Shown here: positions 48,338 to 53,230 of the stretch, one piece after another | Layout of the letters: each line of letters opens with the position of its first letter | How positions within the stretch are numbered: the first letter of the stretch is position 1 | From: Amycolatopsis echigonensis | Lineage (GTDB): Bacteria; Actinomycetota; Actinomycetes; Mycobacteriales; Pseudonocardiaceae | Length of the DNA: 53,230 nucleotides | Reading direction: 5' to 3' | Assembly (NCBI RefSeq): GCF_014174495.1 | Contig: NZ_JACJHR010000064.1 | Location: 1-53,230, forward strand | Translations under genes and position numbers: made by a program | Notes under the pieces: generated by a model | What the model saw: only the letters and a program-made list of their open reading frames with translations | Told to the model about the DNA's origin: nothing | Database searches by the model: none

Positions 48338-48873
48338 GTGGGCGCTGCGGCGGTCGGGGTAGCTGCGGATGTCGACGATGTGGGCGCCGTTGACGGCGAG
48401 GTGTTCGCCGGAACGCTGAACGGCACCGGGTCGCTGCGGGTGCGGGTGGACCGCCGCGCCGAGGACTCCGTCGTCGCCCGGATTGCCACGCCGGTCGAGG
48501 AAGCGGGCCGGACCAAGTCCCGCCCGCAGTTGTTCATCGAGAAGGTCGAGCGGCGTTACTCGATCGGCATGGTGGCCGCCACGATCGCGTTGTTTCGCGG
48601 TGCCGCTGCTGTTTGGCGAGGCCGCGCAAACGGCGCTGCTGCGCGCGATGACCTTTGATCGCCCTGTCCCGGCACGCCCGTCGTCACCGCCAACCTGATC
48701 ACCGCCGCCCTATTCATCACTGGCCTGGTCCTCTGGAACCTGGTCGGACCCTGCCGTTGCCGCTCGGCGTCGCCGGCCACGAAGGCTCCACCGTCATCGT
48801 CGACCTCAACGGACTACGCCTGCTCCGCCGAGCTGCATGGACCCGCGCTACCCGCATCCGACCCACGAGGTGA
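48338..48873 (+). pseudogene. Gutted heavy-metal P-type ATPase (internal deletion)
   Basis: The first part encodes the actuator end and next helix of a P1B ATPase: VGAVDGEVFAGTLNGTGSLR, SVVARIATPVEEAGRTKSRP, QLFIEKVERRYSIGMVAATI. After frame loss near 48600 the sequence jumps to the last helices (VVTANLITAALFITGLVLWN, shift near 48750, then LPLPLGVAGHEGSTVIVDLN). The whole CPx helix, DKTGT phosphorylation and ATP-binding domains are deleted. It may be the decayed relative of the intact ATPase at 30181. Confidence 0.78.
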
Positions 48874-49033
48874 GTTCACCCGCCGGGCGATAACGCCTTC
48901 CCCCGCAACCATGATCACCGCGGCTGCGACCACCATCCCGGCATGATCGCTGCCCGGCACATCCCGCCGAGGCCGCTGGCCCGATTACTCTACGGTTACC
49001 TTCTTGGAAGTAACTGCTGCTACATTCAATCTT
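48874..49033. promoter_or_regulatory. Promoter region of the chrB-like gene with an inverted repeat
   Basis: GTTACCTTCTTGGAAGTAAC (48995-49014) is an imperfect palindrome 20 bases before the gene start. ChrB and related proteins often regulate their own operon, so this is a candidate operator. Confidence 0.5.
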
Positions 49034-49582
49034 GTGACCGAACACGATCCGGCCCGGTGGCTGGTGTTGGTGGTGCGTGTGCCGGCCGAGCCGTCGCGGC
49101 ATCGGGTGGCCGTGTGGCGGGAACTACGCCGGATCGGGGCGCTCTCGCTCGGGCAGGGGGCGTGGGTGGTGCCAGGCGTGCCGGTGTTTGCCGACGGGGT
49201 GGCGCGGGTGATCGAACTCGCCGAGCGCGGTGAGGGTGAAGTCCTGGTGCTGGACGCCGCTGGGCGGGCCGAGACGGATAGGGCGCGGCTGGAGGCGCTG
49301 TTCACGGCGGAGCGAGCCGAGGAGTGGACCGAGTTTCTGGCCGATTGCGGCAAGTTCGAGGCCGAGATCGACAAGGAGACCCGCAACCGCAAGTTCACCA
49401 TGGCCGAACTGGAGGAAGAGGAGCAGAGCCTGGACCGGCTGCGCCGTTGGTTCCGGGGCATCAAGGCTCGCGATGTGTTCGGTGCTCCTGCTGCGGCCGA
49501 GGCCGAACAGCGGCTTAAACACTGCGCCGGCCGGCTGGCCGATTACACCGAGCAGGTCTTCCAGGCCCTGCACCAGATGTGA
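49034..49582 (+). CDS. ChrB-like chromate-resistance/regulatory protein
   Basis: The 182-residue protein begins RWLVLVVRVPAEPSRHRVAV, WRELRRIGALSLGQGAWVVP, typical of the ChrB N-terminal domain in actinobacteria. A helical charged C-terminal half (ELEEEEQSLDRLRRWFRGIK) follows. ChrB acts in chromate sensing or resistance; no ChrA transporter is nearby, so the role here is uncertain. The GTG at 49034 matches family starts; the longer frame to 49004 covers the palindrome. Downstream genes (PAP2, MFS) are close enough for one transcript. Confidence 0.78.
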   Translation: MTEHDPARWLVLVVRVPAEPSRHRVAVWRELRRIGALSLGQGAWVVPGVPVFADGVARVIELAERGEGEVLVLDAAGRAETDRARLEALFTAERAEEWTEFLADCGKFEAEIDKETRNRKFTMAELEEEEQSLDRLRRWFRGIKARDVFGAPAAAEAEQRLKHCAGRLADYTEQVFQALHQM

Positions 49583-49612
49583 CCTGGCGACCCTCCATCA
49601 AGGACCGTGATC

Positions 49613-50236
49613 ATGAATACCGATACGCACCTCTTCTTGGACATCAATGCCTTCGCCCGCGCCACGCCGTGGCTGCACGGGATCGTGTGGGTCTACGCCA
49701 ACTACGGGATCGTCCTGTTCGCCGCGCTGATGCTCGTCGGCTGGTGGATCGCGCGAGGCCGGGCGAACCCGACGATGATGGCGGCGGCGCTCTGGGCGCC
49801 GCTGGGCATGTTGCTCGCGTTGGGCGTGAATCAACCAATCTCGGCGATGGTGGGTGAGCCCCGCCCGTACACGACTCTGGGGAACGTTCTGGTGCTGGCG
49901 CATCGCAGTCACGATCCGTCGTTCCCGAGCGATCACGCGGTGATGGCCGGGGCGGTCGCCGCCGCGCTGTTCCTGGTCAGCCGGCGGCTCGGCTGGCTCG
50001 CCGCGCTGGCGGCGGTCGTGATGGCGTTCTCCCGCGTCTACATCGCGGCGCACTACCCCCAAGATGTGGCCGCCGGGCTGGCAGTGGGCGCGGTGGTGAG
50101 CTTGCTCGGGTTCTGGCTGGTGCGCCAAATGTTGGTGTGGCTGGTCCAGTTCGCCGAGCGCACCCCGCTACGACTGGTGCTGACCACCGCACCACCTCCG
50201 ACCGCGCCGACCCCAGCCGAGCCGATGGCGAGCTGA
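49613..50236 (+). CDS. PAP2-family membrane phosphatase
   Basis: The 207-residue protein has about five membrane helices and the three PAP2 phosphatase motifs spread as GEPRPYTTL (KxxxxxxRP-like), PSFPSDHAVMAGAVAAALFL (PSxH) and SRVYIAAHYPQDVAAGLAVG (SRxxxxxHxxxD). It resembles undecaprenyl-diphosphate or lipid phosphatases (BcrC-like) acting on the outer membrane face. ATG 49613 is preferred over GTG 49607. It sits between the ChrB-like and MFS genes. Confidence 0.88.
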   Translation: MNTDTHLFLDINAFARATPWLHGIVWVYANYGIVLFAALMLVGWWIARGRANPTMMAAALWAPLGMLLALGVNQPISAMVGEPRPYTTLGNVLVLAHRSHDPSFPSDHAVMAGAVAAALFLVSRRLGWLAALAAVVMAFSRVYIAAHYPQDVAAGLAVGAVVSLLGFWLVRQMLVWLVQFAERTPLRLVLTTAPPPTAPTPAEPMAS

Positions 50237-50245
50237 GGCAGACCC

Positions 50246-51436
50246 ATGAGCGCAGAGCCACCCGAGCACACCTCCACCGGATCTACTGCGCAGTTGCGGC
50301 CGTTGTATGCGGCGGGATTCGTCACCGCGTTCGGCGCGCACAGCATTGCGGCCAGCCTCGGCGCCTACACCCACGGCGAACACGCTTCCCTGCTCGCGCT
50401 GGGTCTGCTGTTGGCCGTGTACGACGGCGCCGAAGTGATCCTGAAACCTGTGTTCGGGTCGCTGGCCGACCGGATCGGACCCCGCCCCGTCCTGTTCGGC
50501 GGGCTCCTTGCCTTCACCCTCGCGTCCGCCGCGTTCGTGATTGCCGGGAATCCGGCCGCAGTAGGGTTGGCCCGTGTCGGCCAGGGCGCTGCTGCTGCGG
50601 CGTTTTCCCCGGCGGCCGGAGCCCTCGTGGCGCGGCTGTCGCCGACGAAGCGGCAGGGCCGGGCCTTCGGCGGCTACGGCGCGTGGAAGAGCATCGGCTA
50701 CACCCTTGGCCCGCTGCTGGGCGGCGTCCTGATCACACTCGGCGGATTCCCGCTGCTGTTCGCCACGCTCGCGGTTCTCGCGTTGGCCGTCACCGGCTGG
50801 GCGACGATCGTCGTCCCTGCGGTCCCACCGTTGCCACGCGCCCGCCAGACCGTGCTCGACCTGGCCCGCCGCCTTGCCCGCCCCAGCTTCCTGCGCCCCA
50901 CCGCCACCCTGGCTGCGACGACCGCGGCGCTGGCCGTCGGTGTTGGGTTCCTGCCCGTGACCGGCGCCGCAGTCGGGCTTACGCCGCTGATCACCGGCGC
51001 CGCCGTGTCGCTGCTTGCGCTGTGCTCCGCCCTGGTTCAGCCGTGGGCCGGCCGAGCCCGCGACGCCGGGCGCCTACGCGATGGTGCGGGCATGGCCACC
51101 GGACTTGCGCTGGCCACCGCCGGAATGACTCTGGCGGCGCTGGCGCCAGGCGTCGTCGGAGTACTGACGGCGGCAGTGGCCGTCGGAGTCGGGGTAGGGC
51201 TGGCCACGCCGCTCGGGTTCGCGCACCTTGCCGCGGGCACGCGGCCGGAGCGGCTCGGGCAAACCATGGGCGCCGCCGAAGTCGGCCGCGAACTCGGCGA
51301 CGCGGGCGGTCCGCTCCTGGTCGGCGCGATCGCTTCGGCAGCCACCCTCGGTGCCGGGTTCCTCGGCCTGGCCGCCCTGCTGGTCGTCGCCGGACTGGCC
51401 GTGGTCAGCACCCGCACACCACTACCCGCAGGTTAG
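50246..51436 (+). CDS. Major facilitator superfamily transporter
   Basis: The 396-residue protein has twelve predicted helices and the MFS loop motif GSLADRIGPRPVLFGG between helices 2 and 3. VGQGAAAAAFSPAAGALVAR is the motif C-like antiporter region. The fold suggests drug or metabolite efflux (DHA1-like). The substrate is unknown. It begins nine bases after the PAP2 stop. It is the last gene of the rightward group; the nearest terminator is at 51962, beyond the convergent HTH gene. Confidence 0.86.
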   Translation: MSAEPPEHTSTGSTAQLRPLYAAGFVTAFGAHSIAASLGAYTHGEHASLLALGLLLAVYDGAEVILKPVFGSLADRIGPRPVLFGGLLAFTLASAAFVIAGNPAAVGLARVGQGAAAAAFSPAAGALVARLSPTKRQGRAFGGYGAWKSIGYTLGPLLGGVLITLGGFPLLFATLAVLALAVTGWATIVVPAVPPLPRARQTVLDLARRLARPSFLRPTATLAATTAALAVGVGFLPVTGAAVGLTPLITGAAVSLLALCSALVQPWAGRARDAGRLRDGAGMATGLALATAGMTLAALAPGVVGVLTAAVAVGVGVGLATPLGFAHLAAGTRPERLGQTMGAAEVGRELGDAGGPLLVGAIASAATLGAGFLGLAALLVVAGLAVVSTRTPLPAG

Positions 51437-51517
51437 CCGCCTCACCGACGAGCCACTGCTTTACAGGAACTGCGGCGAATTGAATCAGCCCGGCGCGACC
51501 GGCCGAGACTGATCCGT

Positions 51518-51958
51518 TCACGATCGTGGTCGGCCGTGGGTGTCGCGCGTGGGGATGCCGCGTTCCCTCAGTTTGGTCAGCACGGTGGTGTGGTCGACGC
51601 CCAGATGTCCACCGACCCGTGCCAGTGACCAGCCAAGGTTGTAGAGGTGGACGGCGTCGTCGACCTGCTCGGGGGACAGGCCACGCCGCCGCATGGGGAC
51701 GCCGTACCGGTGGAGGATGTTGCTGACCGTCCGCCGTTCGATGCCGAACCGGCCGCCCAGTTCGTACACCGTCGCTCCGGCCTCGTAGCCGGCGATGAGT
51801 TCCTGGACCTGGTCGGCGTCGAGCTGGCGTGCCCGCCGTGGTTTGGGCCGTTCGACGGCCGGTGCGGCCGGTTCGGTGGGGTCGGGTAGCTTCCGGAGCA
51901 GTGTCTCCAGGGCTTCTACCTGGGGTTTTGTGTTGTAGTAAGTTCCCCCAAGGTCCAC
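51518..51958 (-). CDS. Helix-turn-helix (Hin/resolvase-like) DNA-binding protein, copy 2
   Basis: The 146-residue homologue of 17694-18134 has the same length and orientation and most residues are the same (QVQELIAGYEAGATVYELGG, FGIERRTVSNILHRYGVP, LGWSLARVGGHLGVDHTTVL). The shared GTG start at 51958 marks the end of DNA similarity between the copies. Two HTH units but no recombinase catalytic residues are seen. It stands at the right boundary of the accessory island. Confidence 0.72.
   Translation of the reverse strand: MDLGGTYYNTKPQVEALETLLRKLPDPTEPAAPAVERPKPRRARQLDADQVQELIAGYEAGATVYELGGRFGIERRTVSNILHRYGVPMRRRGLSPEQVDDAVHLYNLGWSLARVGGHLGVDHTTVLTKLRERGIPTRDTHGRPRS
51942..51954. repeat. GTTCCCCCAAGGT 13-mer, copy 3
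   Basis: Third exact copy, in the same position of the HTH gene's 5' end as copy 1 at 18118. Confidence 0.7.
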
Positions 51959-51961
51959 GTG

Positions 51962-52013
51962 ACGAAACACCGCCCGCCGGATCCAAAGATCCAGGTAGGG
52001 CGGTTTTTTCGTT
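51962..52013 (+). terminator. Strong rho-independent terminator
   Basis: Outer arms ACGAAA-CCGCCC and GGGCGG-TTTTTTCGT enclose an inner hairpin GGATC-CAAA-GATCC. The T-run is on the plus strand. It is located immediately upstream of HTH copy 2 and just outside the island boundary; it may have belonged to a gene displaced by the island. Confidence 0.8.
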
Positions 52014-52161
52014 GTGTCGGATCTTGAGTTTCGCCAAGAAGAAGTTCAGCTACCGGTCGGTAGCTGGGGCAAAACTGGGGCACCCGCCCGAGGGCGGCGA
52101 AATGGGGTCACGAAAAGTGCCCCAGTAGCGTCCCCCGAACAGGTAGATCTCAAGAGGCACT
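52014..52161. repeat. Hairpin- and repeat-rich stretch outside the island
   Basis: No gene is seen. AGCTACC-GGTC-GGTAGCT (52048-52065) is a perfect stem-loop. CTGGGGCA occurs twice (52064, 52075). ACTGGGGCAC (52074-52083) and GTGCCCCAGT (52117-52126) pair around a smaller hairpin CGCCC-GA-GGGCG. The arrangement resembles a recombination or attachment region, but no integrase gene is in the window. Confidence 0.5.
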
Positions 52162-53229
52162 TCAGCCGGGCCCAGGCCCCCCGTCCGTCCGGCTTTCGTG
52201 CTGGAGCGCCTCTGGTAGTCCGTACGCCCCGACATCGGCCAGCTTGTCCACGACGTCGAGACATCTGTCGCGCATTACCGCGTCGCCTTGCCGGTAGAGC
52301 CGAAGCACGACGGTGACGATGTCGCGGCTGATGGCAGCGGCGGCCCTGCTCAGATCTCCGAGTTCGACGCCAGCATGATCGACGGCGCGTTCGCACGCGA
52401 TGATCGTGGTCGAGGGCAGCAGTCTCAAGCTTTGCTCGAGGGAGTGGAAGAGGTCACCGAAGTGGTCCGGGAACGCGCAGCTGGCCGCGAAAGCCGCCAC
52501 GACGTGTTCGCTGATCGAGGCAGAGTCGGGCTCGTGGAGGACTCGGATCGCTGCGGCGGCGGCTTTGCGGACATCTGGGTCGCCGTCGTCGAATAGCCTC
52601 ACCAGTTCGTCAGGGGCGAGGTGTGGTGCCGTGGCCATAGTTTCCGCGGCTCCCTGGCGTGCCAGGATCGGCAAGTCGGTGACGTCGGGGGTGCATGCCT
52701 GCGGTAGCCGGTCGTTCAAGTAGGCGTTGGCCCAGATGTGGCCAGCCCTCACCGCGATGGGGCTGTCTGCTTCGAGCGCTCGGTTGAGGTGCCGCGAGAA
52801 CCGCGGGCCCGCGCGGAAGACGGCGTATAGCAGCAGCTCGTTAGCATGATTTGAGAGGTGAATCTCAATGTCGCTCGTGGCGAACAGGGCGTCAGCGACA
52901 TCGAGCGCCTGCTCCAAGTGGCTTTTGAACAGCGCCGAAACAGCACGAGTGGCTTCCGCGCGTACAGACAGGATCGGATCCTGCGCGAGCTTCTCCACGG
53001 TCGGAAGTAGCCGAGGCGCGTAGGTCTCTTGCGCGAGGAGAATCTGACCGATCGCCGCAGCGGCAACTCCTCGAGTCGAGTTCATCCCTTCCGATGCCAG
53101 CTCGAACTCGTCTTCGAGTCGTCGGCCCGTGCGTTCCACGGAAGGATCGGCCGCGCGAGCATAGTGCTCGAGCAGGCCGATCAGTGCGTCCGTGGCTTCC
53201 TCAGCGCAGTCCGCAATGGCCCGGCACAC
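52162..53229 (-). CDS. HEAT-repeat-like protein, N-terminal part beyond the window
   Basis: About 355 residues of helical repeats: short Ala-rich paired helices recur (VRAEATRAVSALFKSHLEQA; DPDVRKAAAAAIRVLHEPDS; ITHDLSRAAAAISRDIV-like GDLSRAAAAISRDIVTVVLR). The block SNHANELLLYAVFRAGPRFS with YLNDRLPQACTPDV looks like the C-terminal region of larger bacterial HEAT proteins that can carry an N-terminal NTPase domain. The frame is open to the window edge, so the start cannot be set. Function unknown; it would end at 52162 just outside the island. Confidence 0.65.
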   Translation of the reverse strand: MCRAIADCAEEATDALIGLLEHYARAADPSVERTGRRLEDEFELASEGMNSTRGVAAAAIGQILLAQETYAPRLLPTVEKLAQDPILSVRAEATRAVSALFKSHLEQALDVADALFATSDIEIHLSNHANELLLYAVFRAGPRFSRHLNRALEADSPIAVRAGHIWANAYLNDRLPQACTPDVTDLPILARQGAAETMATAPHLAPDELVRLFDDGDPDVRKAAAAAIRVLHEPDSASISEHVVAAFAASCAFPDHFGDLFHSLEQSLRLLPSTTIIACERAVDHAGVELGDLSRAAAAISRDIVTVVLRLYRQGDAVMRDRCLDVVDKLADVGAYGLPEALQHESRTDGGPGPG

Positions 53230-53230
53230 T

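Noticed and set aside
1..53230. CRISPR arrays, tRNA and rRNA genes
   Set aside because: No regularly spaced direct repeats, cloverleaf-like segments or rRNA-like sequence were noticed by reading. A tRNA scan could not be run, so a missed tRNA near 52000 cannot be fully excluded.

Overview
The base composition (very high GC, GC-rich third codon positions), the many GTG starts, the ATGA/GTGA four-base gene overlaps and the protein families (mycoredoxin-like and CsoR/MerR/ArsR metal proteins, ChrB-like, NrtS, AhpD) point to an actinomycete, most likely a Pseudonocardiales-type genome. This is inferred from gene content only. No rRNA, tRNA or CRISPR array was seen.

Left part (1-15017). A decayed Rhs/LamG wall-protein remnant, a GntR/FCD regulator and a broken ammonium transporter (two in-frame stops and a frameshift) lie on the minus strand. 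Divergent from them runs an eleven-gene plus-strand operon (3749-14956), almost every junction overlapping by 4 bases, ending in a 19-bp-stem terminator. It encodes all four enzymes that turn 2,5-dihydroxypyridine into fumarate: NicX-type dioxygenase, NicD-type deformylase, NicF-type maleamate amidase and NicE-type maleate isomerase. It also encodes a molybdenum hydroxylase (Mo, FAD and 2Fe-2S subunits) with a free-standing SRPBCC subunit, a split PEP-synthase-like kinase pair and an HD-domain protein. This content matches the 3-hydroxypyridine (hpd) system known from Ensifer, so the likely route is 3-hydroxypyridine to 2,5-dihydroxypyridine to N-formylmaleamate to maleamate to maleate to fumarate. 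Two near-palindromic GTATAC sites lie in the divergent promoter region.

Junction (15018-18134). A mosaic of gene fragments (GntR C-terminus, histidine-kinase HAMP segment, TOTE-type primase N-terminus) is followed by a compact three-gene operon of unknown function.

Island (about 18134-51958). Two homologous HTH genes of identical length (147 codons) and orientation flank 33.8 kb of accessory genes. In order these are: a Tes-like radical SAM, methyltransferase and CDP-alcohol phosphatidyltransferase lipid cluster; an ECF sigma/anti-sigma pair; a PiT remnant; a multicopper oxidase; a HAD dehalogenase-like protein; two pyridine-nucleotide disulfide oxidoreductases; NrtS/AhpD; a heavy-metal P-type ATPase with a CopZ-like chaperone and a MerR regulator; a mercury module (two merB, merR, merA, ArsR, MerT-like proteins, a redoxin-membrane fusion); a Crp-like regulator between two similar membrane proteins; a second ECF/anti-sigma pair; a YHS-containing permease with CsoR; a MerR-controlled membrane protein and methyltransferase; a TetR/P450 pair; a gutted P-type ATPase; a ChrB-like protein; a PAP2 phosphatase; and an MFS transporter. 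The theme is metal and organomercurial resistance, with repeated regulator-plus-palindrome units.

Right end (51959-53230). A strong terminator, a hairpin-rich stretch and the 3' part of a HEAT-repeat-like protein that runs off the window.
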